Shown: positions 1 to 7,985, numbered from the stretch's first letter. The stretch: DNA of 64,000 nucleotides from Turicibacter faecis (GCF_037076425.1 NZ_AP028127.1:898001-962000); one strand, 5' to 3'. Made by a program: numbers and translations. The notes: generated by a model from the letters alone, not told the origin.

Positions 1-124
1 GTTGAATAAAAATAGCGTGGTCTATCCTAAAAATAAATTGAGAATTTTGTATAAAAAACTAGAGGATTATGTCAAAAAAAATCAATTAGAGTTTTTTTAT
101 TCCAATAATTATGATAGAATTTAG
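1..124 (+). CDS. 3' end of an unidentified gene (truncated by window edge)
   Basis: An open frame runs from base 2 to a TAG at 122-124, giving the last 40 residues of a protein that starts before the window. The tail is rich in Lys, Asn and Tyr and ends in FYSNNYDRI. It has no motif I recognise. About 110 bases of AT-rich spacer separate it from galE, so it could belong to an upstream sugar or envelope locus, but nothing here shows that. The reading depends only on the frame staying open over a short AT-rich stretch, so it could be chance. Confidence 0.5.
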   Translation, partial: LNKNSVVYPKNKLRILYKKLEDYVKKNQLEFFYSNNYDRI

Positions 125-234
125 AGGTCAATCGCTCATTTAAATGAATTAATTTTTGAGTAAAAAAATTCAATGTCTTCATGACAGGGTCGATGGGTCT
201 CATTAAAATGTTTCGATAAGAAAGGATGAAATTT

Positions 235-1248
235 ATGAAAGTATTAGTAACTGGAGGAGCGGGATATATTGGACGTACAGTTGTTTCTGCTCTTGAAGAT
301 CATGGACATACCCCAATTATTTTAGATTCACTCGTAACAGGACGTAAAGAATTTACGGAAGGGAAAATTTTTTATCAAGGGGATATTGCGGATCGTCAAG
401 TGTTAGAAAAAATCTTTTCTGATCACCCAGAAATTAAGCATTGCATTCATTTTGCTGCATTAATTGTTGTTCCCGATTCAGTGGCGAACCCTTATGAATA
501 TTACAAAGAAAATGTAGCCAAATCATTAGAATTATTTAAAAATTTACATGAATTTGGTTGCGATAATATTGTCTTCTCTTCTTCGGCTTCTGTTTATGAT
601 GTCGTTCCAGGGTTTAAAGTGACAGAGGAGTCTCCGTTAAAACCATCTTGTCCATACGCACGAACAAAATATATGATGGAAATGGTGTTACAAGATTTCT
701 GTCATGCGTATGGAATGCATGGAATTGCTCTTCGCTATTTTAATCCAATTGGTGCTGATCCAAAATTACGCTCAGGATCTCATGTTCAGTTTCCATCGCA
801 CGTACTAGCAAAATTATTAGAGGCTGCTTCAAGCGATGAAACAGTGTTTAATATTACAGGTGTGAATTGGCCAACGCGTGATGGTTCAGGAATTCGCGAT
901 TATATCCACGTTTGGGATTTAGCAATGGCACACGTTAAAGCATTAGAAAACTTTGATCAAGCGTTTGCCCATGCAGAGAACCCGAATGATTCTTATTTAG
1001 TGATTAATTTAGGAACAGGTAATGGGGTAACAGTTAAAGAGCTAGTTTCAATCTTCGAAACCGTTTTAGGGCGTGAAGTGAACAAGAAAGAAACAGATCC
1101 TCGTTCAGGAGATGTTGCAGGAGCTTATGCAAGCTGCGAACGTGCGAAAAAATTAATCGATTGGGAAGCGAAATATACGATTGAAGATGGTATTCGAGAT
1201 GCTTTCCGTTGGGATGATATCCGCGAAACGATTTTAAACTATAATTAG
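235..1248 (+). CDS. galE: UDP-glucose 4-epimerase
   Basis: Cytoplasmic NAD-dependent epimerase interconverting UDP-glucose and UDP-galactose (Leloir pathway and envelope sugar supply). The N-terminus carries the Rossmann motif GGAGYIG. The SDR catalytic set is visible as a Ser in SSSASVYD and a Tyr/Lys pair in PYARTKY, followed by the usual RYFNPIGA and GIRDYIHVWDLA segments. The 337-residue length is normal for GalE. I start it at ATG 235, not the in-frame ATG at 226, because the SD-like AAAGGATG (221-228) overlaps the earlier ATG and is well spaced for the later one. It is followed directly by a terminator, so it is probably transcribed without the downstream VanZ gene. The family is clear; substrate preference (for example the N-acetylated sugar) is not. 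Confidence 0.93.
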   Translation: MKVLVTGGAGYIGRTVVSALEDHGHTPIILDSLVTGRKEFTEGKIFYQGDIADRQVLEKIFSDHPEIKHCIHFAALIVVPDSVANPYEYYKENVAKSLELFKNLHEFGCDNIVFSSSASVYDVVPGFKVTEESPLKPSCPYARTKYMMEMVLQDFCHAYGMHGIALRYFNPIGADPKLRSGSHVQFPSHVLAKLLEAASSDETVFNITGVNWPTRDGSGIRDYIHVWDLAMAHVKALENFDQAFAHAENPNDSYLVINLGTGNGVTVKELVSIFETVLGREVNKKETDPRSGDVAGAYASCERAKKLIDWEAKYTIEDGIRDAFRWDDIRETILNYN

Positions 1249-1263
1249 TTAATTAAATGAAGA

Positions 1264-1290
1264 AATCCCCCTAATTTAATTAGGGGGATT
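1264..1290 (+). terminator. hairpin terminator after galE
   Basis: An 11-bp inverted repeat (AATCCCCCTAA paired with TTAGGGGGATT) with a 5-base loop starts 15 bases after the galE stop. The U-tract is poor (ATGTTT), so termination may be partial and some read-through into the VanZ-like gene is possible. Confidence 0.7.
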
Positions 1291-1306
1291 ATGTTTGGGG
1301 GTCAAG

Positions 1307-1747
1307 ATGAAGCGTAAGGTAAAGTGGTGTCTATTATTAGGATGGATGATTGTTATCTTTTTATTTTCCCATCAGACGGGGCAGCAATCAAGTGAGAGTA
1401 GTGGGCTAGTTGAAAAGTTATTTTCTATTTTTCCTTTTTTACCGGATCAAATTTTAGGAGTGGAGTTGCACTTTTTAATTCGAAAAGCGGCTCATTTTAC
1501 AGAATATTTTATTTTATATCTTTTAATGTTTAGTGTCTTTATAGATTATGCAGTTTTAAGGAGAGTGTTGCTTTATACATTATTTGGCGTTTTTTTATAT
1601 GCCTGTACTGATGAGTGGCACCAATTGTTTGTTCCCGGACGAGTAGGTTCATTTAAAGATGTCTGCATTGATACTGCAGGTGGGACGCTCGCTATGGGGT
1701 TGATTTTGCTATCTTATTATATTCAAATCAAACATAAAAGGGCTTAA
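1307..1747 (+). CDS. VanZ-like family membrane protein
   Basis: Small integral membrane protein of the VanZ-like family, named for the teicoplanin-resistance accessory protein; most members have no defined reaction. Visible family features are the first helix ending in FLFSHQTGQQS, the RKAAHFTEY segment before the second helix, and DEWHQLFVPGR(V)GSFKD(V)CID before the last helix. Four transmembrane segments fit the 146 residues. I chose ATG 1307, preceded by GGGGGTCAAG; an in-frame TTG twelve bases earlier lacks a good SD. It lies between the galE terminator and a two-way terminator, so it is probably monocistronic. A role in drug resistance should not be assumed. Confidence 0.85.
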   Translation: MKRKVKWCLLLGWMIVIFLFSHQTGQQSSESSGLVEKLFSIFPFLPDQILGVELHFLIRKAAHFTEYFILYLLMFSVFIDYAVLRRVLLYTLFGVFLYACTDEWHQLFVPGRVGSFKDVCIDTAGGTLAMGLILLSYYIQIKHKRA

Positions 1748-1777
1748 AGAATTAATTCTTTGAGCCCTTTTATGTTT
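1730..1777. terminator. bidirectional terminator between convergent genes
   Basis: A near-perfect inverted repeat of about 20 bp (AAACATAAAAGGGCTTAAAG pairing with its complement, one mismatch) has A/T runs on both sides. It overlaps the end of the VanZ-like gene and the stop codon of the minus-strand gene, so it can serve both. Confidence 0.85.
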
Positions 1778-2228
1778 GATCAGCTGGATGGCAGCACGAT
1801 AAAACTTGATCTTGCAGTTTGGCTAATGCCTCCTTAAGTTCCTTGACTTCATTTTTTAAGTCTTCTTTTTCAATGGCTTCAATTTTTTCAAGGCGTCTAT
1901 CCTCAAGTTCTTGTAAATAGGCCCCTTGCTCTGCGATATACTCAATATTGGTTGCAATAACTTCTAAAAAGTTACCTATTGCCTCTTGCTCCTCAGGGTT
2001 ATTTGCTTCCATTGCAATTAAAATGGCAATAATAAATCCGAGTGTAACTAATGCGTAAGGGTCCAGTGAAAGTAGAAATGGAAGAAATCTGGGACATTCA
2101 GGTGGAACTTTATCCTCTGCCTCAAGTGTTTCTTCATCGGTTTGTCCAAGTTCTGCATCAATGCTTTCACTTGTGAAAAAAGGGGATGGTGGAGGTGGTG
2201 GCGGAGGCGGTGAAAAGGCCTGTCTCAT
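1770..2228 (-). CDS. proline-rich single-span membrane protein, function unknown
   Basis: I do not recognise this 152-residue protein. It begins with a run of eight prolines (residues 7-14), then an acidic stretch. A cysteine lies before a hydrophobic segment that could span the membrane (LVTLGFIIAILIAM, about residues 60-74). Beyond that it is highly charged, with heptad-like spacing of Leu/Ile predicting a coiled coil (about residues 105-142), and it ends with the pair CC. The start has an excellent SD (AGGAGGG). The central part, an IAILIA-type helix followed by an acidic NFLEVI..NIEYIAEQ segment, loosely recalls small clostridial proteins linked to sporulation. That is only a resemblance. 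It is flanked by the shared terminator and by the gene-free region 2229-3008. Confidence 0.75.
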   Translation of the reverse strand: MRQAFSPPPPPPPPSPFFTSESIDAELGQTDEETLEAEDKVPPECPRFLPFLLSLDPYALVTLGFIIAILIAMEANNPEEQEAIGNFLEVIATNIEYIAEQGAYLQELEDRRLEKIEAIEKEDLKNEVKELKEALAKLQDQVLSCCHPADQT

Positions 2229-2460
2229 AATGATGACCCTCCTCTTTAAAAGGATATCATAATATATACTTATGTTAAAATCTAGATTCTGTTCCTTTAG
2301 GTCAAATAAATGGCTAAGTAGATTTCAAGTTTAATGGGGATTATTGAATCGTTAGGGGAGATCATTTGAAAAGAATCCACACAGTGATTTAATAGAAAGA
2401 ATCATGGGTGATAGAGCGATAGGAAATGTTTTGAAGTTATTCCATTTTGTTAGGTATGAA

Positions 2461-2950
2461 ATGAATAAAAGTGGGGAAAGTATATATAAGTGCAGATACA
2501 ATGATACTGCCGTTAAACTTTTGTCATGGGGAACGTCTAGGTGCTCACCTGCGGTAAAGTTCTTACCGTTTAAAATGACGTAATATGTTTAGTAGGAGTG
2601 CCTCGCAACATAGCGATGATTGGAGGGCGATTATAACGGTTTAAAAGAGTGGTGTGAGTAATTATGGGTGAGAGGGTGGGCTCATAGTGACACTTAACGT
2701 GTTCAAAGTGAAAGGATTGTTATTCCGTTTACTTGTCTGTTAAAAAGGATATAGCAGGAAAGTTGGATAAAATAAATATGAAGTTATTGATGGTGATTAA
2801 AGATATTTTATTAAAAGGTTTAATGGTTGATCAGACGTTTTAATCGAATACTTACCTTAAAATCTTACCGTAGAGAGGAGGAACTGCTACGAGACAGCGT
2901 ATAGCTAAACAGGGGCTAACCGTTGCAACGGTATAAATAAGATTAGCTCA
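2461..2950 (+). other. candidate structured RNA region (no gene)
   Basis: The interval 2229-3008 contains no convincing gene, but about 2461-2950 carries many closely spaced inverted repeats. A three-way arrangement at 2523-2578 has GTCAT/ATGAC enclosing AGGT-gctc-ACCT and GGTAA-agttc-TTACC. Others are TCGC-aacata-GCGA near 2612, TATGGGT/GCTCATA near 2663-2686, CACTT/AAGTG near 2691-2710, GCTACG/CGTATAGC near 2886-2905, and a stem GCTAA/TTAGC enclosing CCGTTGCAACGG (2915-2947). The strand is assumed from the downstream gene. I cannot match it to a known RNA family, and a decayed coding region is an alternative. A 21-codon ORF (2778-2843) has only a weak SD. Confidence 0.35.
2746..2773 (+). 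repeat. third, partial copy of a dispersed intergenic repeat
   Basis: The segment aggatatagcaggaaagttggataaaat is almost identical to 15102-15119 and its left neighbour (aggattatagcaggaaa...). It lacks the conserved left half (the caaggagaa...tcctacatcggagtaa block) that is present near 7928 and 15057. It lies inside the hairpin-rich region. Confidence 0.55.
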
Positions 2951-3008
2951 ACGAAAAAATTTGAATTTAGGTATAGGGTTGTCGGTGCTTGAAGTGGCGG
3001 TGTTATTC

Positions 3009-3608
3009 ATGAAAAAGTTATTTATATTAGTGAGTCTTTGTATCACGTTGATGTTAATGGGGTGTCAAGGAAAGACAGAGTCTAAAGTTTTTCAAGTGCT
3101 AAATGAGCATATTAAATTGCAAAATGAGTGCAATCGGCAGTATGAGACGTTAACTGAGTTATTCAGTCAGGAAACGGTTCTTTATAATCAACTGATGGAT
3201 CAAGGATTTGAAGACTTTGAGCAGATAAAACCTTTAGTCGACGAGGGAAGTCAATTAGTTAAAGAGATTGAATCACAACTTCAGGATTATCAAACATGTG
3301 TTGATGAAGCAAGTTTAGATGAAAAGGAACTAGGAGCAGTGGACAGTGAACCATTAAATCAATTAGTTTCAACCTATCAAATTTACGAACAGGAGTTGGA
3401 GCAATATACGCAGTCATTAATTTCATTAAATGAGGCACAACAAAATTTTTATGAGGTTATTAATGATCAAGTATCCATTGCTACACTTGATGAGCGCATA
3501 ACAGCTATTAATTTAGCTATTGATGAGGCAAATACCCATTCGATGAAAGAACAAGAAGCATTAGAAAATTTCAATCAGCTATATAAAGAATATGGTAAAA
3601 TGAAATAG
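3009..3608 (+). CDS. YkyA-like putative cell-wall-binding lipoprotein
   Basis: Secreted lipoprotein anchored outside the membrane. The N-terminus has Lys residues, a hydrophobic core and a lipobox (LMGC), so cleavage before that Cys and lipidation are expected. The rest is almost entirely helical, Gln/Glu-rich and free of other hydrophobic spans, resembling the Bacillus YkyA family of putative cell-wall-binding lipoproteins. I chose ATG 3009 because the signal peptide starts there; an upstream in-frame TTG at 2961 would put 16 residues ahead of it. There is no strong SD, only GGCGGTG close by. The structured region directly upstream could influence expression. Function within the family is not established. 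Confidence 0.8.
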   Translation: MKKLFILVSLCITLMLMGCQGKTESKVFQVLNEHIKLQNECNRQYETLTELFSQETVLYNQLMDQGFEDFEQIKPLVDEGSQLVKEIESQLQDYQTCVDEASLDEKELGAVDSEPLNQLVSTYQIYEQELEQYTQSLISLNEAQQNFYEVINDQVSIATLDERITAINLAIDEANTHSMKEQEALENFNQLYKEYGKMK

Positions 3609-3615
3609 ATTGCCT

Positions 3616-3657
3616 CACTCATTAAAGTCGAAGTTTTACATCGGCTTTTTATGAGTG
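3616..3657 (+). terminator. hairpin after lipoprotein gene
   Basis: CACTCAT...ATGAGTG forms the outer stem, and AAAG/CTTT plus TCGA/TCGG extend it inward. A T-run lies inside the right arm, not after it, so its efficiency is uncertain. Confidence 0.5.
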
Positions 3658-3751
3658 CTCCACTTTAAATCCATTCATCGCGCTACCTATTAGGATAAAA
3701 AGGCGAGGTATTTAAAGAGTCACGCAAGAAGAGATTGCTTATCAAGAGAAT

Positions 3752-3794
3752 GGAGGGAATAGCAAAACAAAACCTTGGTTTTGCTCGTTGAAGA
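3752..3794 (+). promoter_or_regulatory. SD separated from start codon by a hairpin
   Basis: The best SD (GGAGGG, 3752-3757) lies 37 bases before the ATG at 3795, far beyond normal spacing. Between them is an inverted repeat, AGCAAAAC (3761-3768) and GTTTTGCT (3778-3785). If folded, it leaves about 12 unpaired bases between SD and ATG. A weak SD-like TTGAAG also lies close to the ATG and could be used instead. Confidence 0.45.
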
Positions 3795-4223
3795 ATGAAA
3801 ACTATTTTAGCTGAAAAACAAGCACATTTTATTGATGCGTTAACCATCCGTACCCTAGTATTTATTGGCGAACAGGATGTTCCAGTTTGGGAAGAAATTG
3901 ATGATTACGATCGCTTTGTTCCTCTATTTGTGATTTATGAAGGAAATCGGGCATTAGGCACAGCGCGAATTATTCCCAAAGAAAAGGGGATTTATAAAAT
4001 TGGTCGTGTGGCGATTAGACAGGAAGCCCGTAGTCGGGGTGTTGGAAAGAAATTGATGCAAGATGTTATGAACTATATTAAGAAGGAGACAATGGCAAAG
4101 GAGATTTGTTTAGATGCTCAATTAACAGCTGTTCCTTTTTATGAAAAATTAGGATTTAACGTTTATGGGGAAGTTTTTCAGGATGCTGGAATTGATCATA
4201 TTTCCATGTCTTATAAAGGATAA
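3795..4223 (+). CDS. GNAT family N-acetyltransferase (YjcF-like)
   Basis: Predicted cytoplasmic acetyl-CoA-dependent acetyltransferase of 142 residues. The GNAT core is visible: strand ALGTARIIP, then the acetyl-CoA pyrophosphate loop RQEARSRGVGKKLM (R/Q-x-x-G-x-G/A pattern), and the late strand and helix LDAQLTAVPFYEKLGF with the conserved Tyr. The overall pattern matches the YjcF/ElaA-type branch, whose substrates are mostly unknown. It stands alone between two terminators. The unusual SD-hairpin-ATG leader is described separately. Confidence 0.88.
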   Translation: MKTILAEKQAHFIDALTIRTLVFIGEQDVPVWEEIDDYDRFVPLFVIYEGNRALGTARIIPKEKGIYKIGRVAIRQEARSRGVGKKLMQDVMNYIKKETMAKEICLDAQLTAVPFYEKLGFNVYGEVFQDAGIDHISMSYKG

Positions 4224-4230
4224 TGCTATA

Positions 4231-4266
4231 AAAAAAGTTCACTTCAAATGAAGTGAACTTTTTTTA
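4231..4266. terminator. bidirectional terminator
   Basis: AAAAAAGTTCACTTCA pairs with TGAAGTGAACTTTTTTT, giving A- and T-tracts for both directions. It serves the acetyltransferase gene and the convergent minus-strand gene whose stop lies inside it. Confidence 0.9.
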
Positions 4267-4647
4267 TGCAAAGGTTAAGTGTAACGCAGACTCTGACGTA
4301 GATTCGTTAGATTCTTCAGGTAATTCTTGGTGGTACATGGCCAATTTAGGTTCATTATTAATTGCACGGATAAATTGTTCATATTGGGTTCCCGACTGTA
4401 CCATGACTTCTAGGCAAGCTAAGATTTCGTGTTCAGCCAATGGACGTAATGTATATTCAAGAACATTGCATTCTTGTCCATGGGCAAAAGTAATGTCGTA
4501 TTCAATCATTGTGCGTGCAACAACGTGAGATGATTGAATAAAGCCAACATAATCTAAGCCTAAATCTGGGCGATGTGTATCTTTATGTTTAAACTCAATT
4601 TGTTGTACAAACTGATAATTTTCAAAAATTGGACGTGGTATTAACAT
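4264..4647 (-). CDS. conserved-looking hypothetical protein
   Basis: I do not recognise this 127-residue protein. It has no signal peptide or membrane span, so it should be cytoplasmic. The first two-thirds are mixed alpha/beta in character (YQFVQQIEF, TMIEYDITFAHGQE) with a long helix (EHEILACLEVMVQSG). The last 25 residues are acidic and Ser/Glu/Thr-rich before a short hydrophobic end (ALHLTFA). The start has a good SD (GAGGAG) seven bases upstream. The gene is transcribed away from the tldD/pmbA locus direction start and ends in the shared terminator. Confidence 0.75.
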   Translation of the reverse strand: MLIPRPIFENYQFVQQIEFKHKDTHRPDLGLDYVGFIQSSHVVARTMIEYDITFAHGQECNVLEYTLRPLAEHEILACLEVMVQSGTQYEQFIRAINNEPKLAMYHQELPEESNESTSESALHLTFA

Positions 4648-4732
4648 AGAATCTACTCCTCTACTTGAAATGTGTTACCGGTTATAGAAATAGTGTAACC
4701 CATCTCTTTTAATAAAAAAGGAGAAAAAAGGC

Positions 4733-4784
4733 GATAACCCCTCCAATATTATCAACAAAAAACGACAATACTAAAGGGGTTATC
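4733..4784 (-). terminator. terminator of the tldD-pmbA operon
   Basis: On the minus strand, GATAACCCCT... pairs with ...AGGGGTTATC, with A/T-rich inner pairing. A T-rich tract (complement of ggagaaaaaag and further A-runs) follows. It lies just past the pmbA stop. Confidence 0.75.
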
Positions 4785-4802
4785 TGCATTTATAAAGTTG
4801 GT

Positions 4803-6137
4803 TTATTCGCCTGCAACTGCTAATGACTGAATAAACAGGGTTGGAGAACCAACCGTTGAAGGTCCAAATTCGAGATCATTTCCAATTTGTTTGATGTTTT
4901 TTAATAAGTCAAAGAAATTTCCGGCAATGGTCATTTCATGAACAGGATCCGTTAATTGTCCATTTTCGATTAAAAAGCCATTTGCTGATAAAGAAAAATC
5001 GCCGGAAATGGCATTTAATCCGCAATGAAGTCCTTGCACATCCGTGATGTAAATTCCATTGAACGCCGCTTTTAGAAGGTCTTCTAATGGAGAGGCCTGA
5101 GGCTTGATGTACATATTGGTTGGTGAAATGTTAACGGAACTTTTAAAGCTTGCTCGTGAAGCGTTGGCAGTAGAGGTCGTCTTAAAAATCTTCGCTGTTG
5201 TTAATGAGTGGAGATAGGTCATTAAGACACCATCGGTGATGACTTCCTTTTTATAGGTTGCTACACCTTCTCCATCAAAGGAAGAACTTCCTAAACCATT
5301 TGGAAGATGCGGGTCGTCAATGAGGGTAACGATGGAGCTTGCAATTTGCTTTCCAATCTGTCCTTTTAATCGTGAGAGGTCTTTAATGACTGCATCCGCT
5401 GAGAAGATACCACTCATGGCCTCTAAAATATCACCGGCTACTAAGTTTTTTAAGACAATCGGATAGGTTCCAGATTTGACCTTTTTAGCACCCAGCTGCG
5501 AAAGGGCAGAATGGACGATTTTTTTTGCGAAAGACTCTGCTTCGTAATCGCTAAAGTCTGTACTAATAATAAAATCACCATCATTTTTGTTTTCGCCATT
5601 TTCACTTACAAGGACGCTAACATAAGCGTAAGCAAAATTTTGTCGCTCACTCACATCAAGCCCTTTTGTATTTTTTAGAATCACTTCACTTGCACCATTT
5701 GAGAAAGAGCAATAGTCAACCGATTTAACGCGTGGGTCCAAAGCAAAACATGCTTTTTCTATGGCCTTTAAGAACTCAATCTTTTCTAATGCGGTTACCT
5801 CATTAAAGGAATGATGGTAAAGTTCTAGCTTTACATAATCCTTATCCCCCGCATAAAGTTGCTCGTTTTCTTCCTTTTCCATCACTGAAGCATTGTCAAT
5901 GACACTTGAGATGATGAATGGGATGGAAGAATCATCACATTTCTCAGTATAGGTGTATCCCATTTGACCTTGATAAATTCCTCGAAATGATAACCCTTGA
6001 GTTTTTGAGACAGAGTAGGCATCAACATTTTGTTCGAATACTTTGCAAGAAAAATTATCGTTTTTTACAAGATAGACTTCCATGTCTGTTAATCCAGCCT
6101 CGTATCCTGCTTTAAATAGTAAATCGATATTTATCAT
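4803..6137 (-). CDS. pmbA: TldE/PmbA family protein, partner of TldD protease
   Basis: Non-catalytic partner of the TldD/TldE heterodimeric metalloprotease, which in enterobacteria degrades unfolded peptides and removes leader peptides from microcins. The 444 residues show the family's N-terminal segment with the paired aromatic/Glu region, and the C-terminal barrel with GLNAISGDFSLSANGFLIENG. The HEACGH zinc motif of TldD is absent, which identifies it as the PmbA/TldE member. It starts three bases after the tldD stop, so the two are co-transcribed and probably translationally coupled. No RiPP precursor gene is adjacent, so a housekeeping proteolytic role is more likely. Confidence 0.92.
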   Translation of the reverse strand: MINIDLLFKAGYEAGLTDMEVYLVKNDNFSCKVFEQNVDAYSVSKTQGLSFRGIYQGQMGYTYTEKCDDSSIPFIISSVIDNASVMEKEENEQLYAGDKDYVKLELYHHSFNEVTALEKIEFLKAIEKACFALDPRVKSVDYCSFSNGASEVILKNTKGLDVSERQNFAYAYVSVLVSENGENKNDGDFIISTDFSDYEAESFAKKIVHSALSQLGAKKVKSGTYPIVLKNLVAGDILEAMSGIFSADAVIKDLSRLKGQIGKQIASSIVTLIDDPHLPNGLGSSSFDGEGVATYKKEVITDGVLMTYLHSLTTAKIFKTTSTANASRASFKSSVNISPTNMYIKPQASPLEDLLKAAFNGIYITDVQGLHCGLNAISGDFSLSANGFLIENGQLTDPVHEMTIAGNFFDLLKNIKQIGNDLEFGPSTVGSPTLFIQSLAVAGE

Positions 6138-6140
6138 TTA

Positions 6141-7529
6141 TTATTCCCCCTTTGCACCACCAACGGTAATTTCTTTCACACGAATAGCAGGCTGCCCGAC
6201 ATCGGTTGGAATAGAACCACTGGCTGCCCCACACATTCCCTGGGCACGGGATAAATTATTTCCTACCATATCGATTTGATGTAAAATTTCAGGTCCATTT
6301 CCGATTAACATCGCACCACGGATAGGTTCTGCAATTTTTCCATTACGGATAATGTATCCTTCATTCACGGCGAAATTAAAGTCACCTGTTCCAGGGTTCA
6401 CAGAACCGCCACCCATACTTTTTGCATAGAGACCGTACTCCGTATTTTTAATCATTTCATCCAAGGTATGATTACCATTGGCAATAAAGGTATTTGTCAT
6501 ACGAGAAGTCGGTGCAAATCGATAGTTTTGGCGTCGTCCAGAACCTGTTGATGCCATATTCATTCGGCGACCATTTAGTTTATCAATCATATAACTTTTT
6601 AAGATCCCGTTTTCAATTAATACTTTTCGTTGTGTGGGGGTTCCCTCGTCATCGACATTTAACGATCCCCATGCATTTTTAATCGTACCGTCATCGATTG
6701 CTGTGACAACGGGACTTGCAATTTGCTCACCGAGCTTATTTGAAAAAACAGAGAGCCCTTTAGCAACGGAACTAGCTTCTAAACCGTGTCCACACGCCTC
6801 ATGGAAAATGACACCACCAAATCCATTATCCATGACAACTGGCATTTTTCCACTTGGACAAAGACCAGCATTTAACATTGTGACAGCTTGGCGGGCTGCG
6901 TCGTTTGCAAAGAAATCAGTATCCAAATTCTCGACAAACTCAAACCCCTGTAAGGCACCAGGGCCGTATGCCCCTGTTTGCATTTCTGAGCCATTAGAGG
7001 CGACAGCGCGGATGGATAATCGTGTATAGACGCGCGTGTCTTCAACAAGGGTTCCTTCAGTATTGGCGATCAGTACGTGTTGTTTTCTTTCAGAAAGACC
7101 AGCAGCGCTTTGACTAATAGATGGATGATAGTCTTTAATCACTTGGCTAATTTGACGTAATTTTTCGACTCGACGCGAGGCGGGAACATCGTTTAAATCA
7201 GTTTGGACAAGGTGCTGATTCATGATGTTTTGACGTACTAAATTTAATGGTTTTTTTAACACAGGGCCGATTAGAGCAGAGGCAATTTCACGCGTTGTTT
7301 TTAATAGATTATCGCGTGAGGCATCATTTGTATATCCGTAAACTGAATTTGTTCCTTGAAAAAGTCGAATTCCAATTCCAAAATCTTGGCCTCGATTTGC
7401 TTTATCTACTTTGCCGCCTACTAAATCCATTGATTGGGTTTGTGTTTGTTCGACGTAAAGTTCAGCGAAATCTGCCCCATAGGACATCGCCTCATCCAAA
7501 ACATCGTTAATTAAGGCTTCGTTTAACAT
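6141..7529 (-). CDS. tldD: TldD family zinc metalloprotease
   Basis: Catalytic subunit of the TldD/TldE protease. The zinc-binding motif HEACGH is at residues 243-248, inside the conserved IFHEACGHGLEAS segment. Downstream are VDDEGTPTQRKVLIENG and GGGSVNPGTGDFNFAVNEGYII, typical of the family's C-terminal domain. The length of 462 residues fits. The start has an A/G-rich SD (complement of ccccctttt, giving AAAAGGGGG). It is the first gene of the two-gene operon with pmbA. The family role is peptide degradation or maturation in the cytoplasm; the natural substrate here is unknown. Confidence 0.95.
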   Translation of the reverse strand: MLNEALINDVLDEAMSYGADFAELYVEQTQTQSMDLVGGKVDKANRGQDFGIGIRLFQGTNSVYGYTNDASRDNLLKTTREIASALIGPVLKKPLNLVRQNIMNQHLVQTDLNDVPASRRVEKLRQISQVIKDYHPSISQSAAGLSERKQHVLIANTEGTLVEDTRVYTRLSIRAVASNGSEMQTGAYGPGALQGFEFVENLDTDFFANDAARQAVTMLNAGLCPSGKMPVVMDNGFGGVIFHEACGHGLEASSVAKGLSVFSNKLGEQIASPVVTAIDDGTIKNAWGSLNVDDEGTPTQRKVLIENGILKSYMIDKLNGRRMNMASTGSGRRQNYRFAPTSRMTNTFIANGNHTLDEMIKNTEYGLYAKSMGGGSVNPGTGDFNFAVNEGYIIRNGKIAEPIRGAMLIGNGPEILHQIDMVGNNLSRAQGMCGAASGSIPTDVGQPAIRVKEITVGGAKGE

Positions 7530-7845
7530 AGGTTTATACCCCCTTTTTATGCATTATTAATTATTATACCATATTATGGATGAAAAACTACGTGGGCAGA
7601 TTAAATAAATAGGAAAGTTGAGACGAACGATATAAATAGAGGCTGTTGTTTTTTATAAGGCTGTGCTGTTGATTAGAAAGATAAAAATGGGAGAAGAGAG
7701 TGGTACAAGAAATTGAGGAGGCTGATACATTTATACAATTGTTTTGTTTTATAGGAAGAATAGGTGTTAAGTTAAAGGATCATACTAAATGAAAGGTTAT
7801 AAATGATTATTTATCAAAAGATAGAAAGTGAGTGAATGTCTAACT

Positions 7846-7956
7846 ATGATTCATTATCTTGGCTTTATCATCGGATTTGGGGTGAGTCTTTTTTGTTCCG
7901 GTCTATTGATGATTCGTTATTTACATCGCAAGGAGAAGACTCCTACATCGGAGTAA
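7846..7956 (+). CDS. putative 36-residue membrane peptide
   Basis: A short ORF (ATG 7846, TAA 7954) encodes a peptide with one hydrophobic helix (about residues 4-24, FIIGFGVSLFCSGLLMI) followed by a basic, hydrophilic tail ending KEKTPTSE. The composition is what a genuine single-span small protein would have. The SD is weak (AAGTGAGTG). The last codons and the DNA after the stop recur at 15057-15119, where the frame ends KEKIPTSE but the upstream part is lost. This supports a real but dispensable small gene or a mobile cassette; neither is proven. The rest of 7530-8212 shows no other gene. Confidence 0.45.
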   Translation: MIHYLGFIIGFGVSLFCSGLLMIRYLHRKEKTPTSE

Positions 7957-7985
7957 CTGATGAGGATTATATGGGTTGGATAAAT
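7928..7985 (+). repeat. dispersed intergenic repeat, copy overlapping small ORF end
   Basis: The block caaggagaa, then tcctacatcggagtaa, then tgatgaggattata, then ttggataaa is shared with 15057-15119; a shorter right-hand part recurs at 2746-2773. The left part codes for the end of the 36-residue peptide; similarity continues about 30 bases past its stop codon. Confidence 0.65.

Noticed and set aside
2881-2950. Possible group II intron or tmRNA fragment
   Set aside because: No domain V-like motif or tRNA-like CCA end can be seen; the hairpins do not follow those folds.
4253-4528. Open frame on the plus strand opposite the 4264-4647 gene
   Set aside because: No SD, low-quality composition, and it is antisense to a gene with a good SD and terminator.
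4803-7529. tldD/pmbA as part of a microcin-type RiPP cluster with the radical SAM gene
   Set aside because: They are more than 43 kb apart, with no precursor peptide or export gene next to tldD/pmbA.
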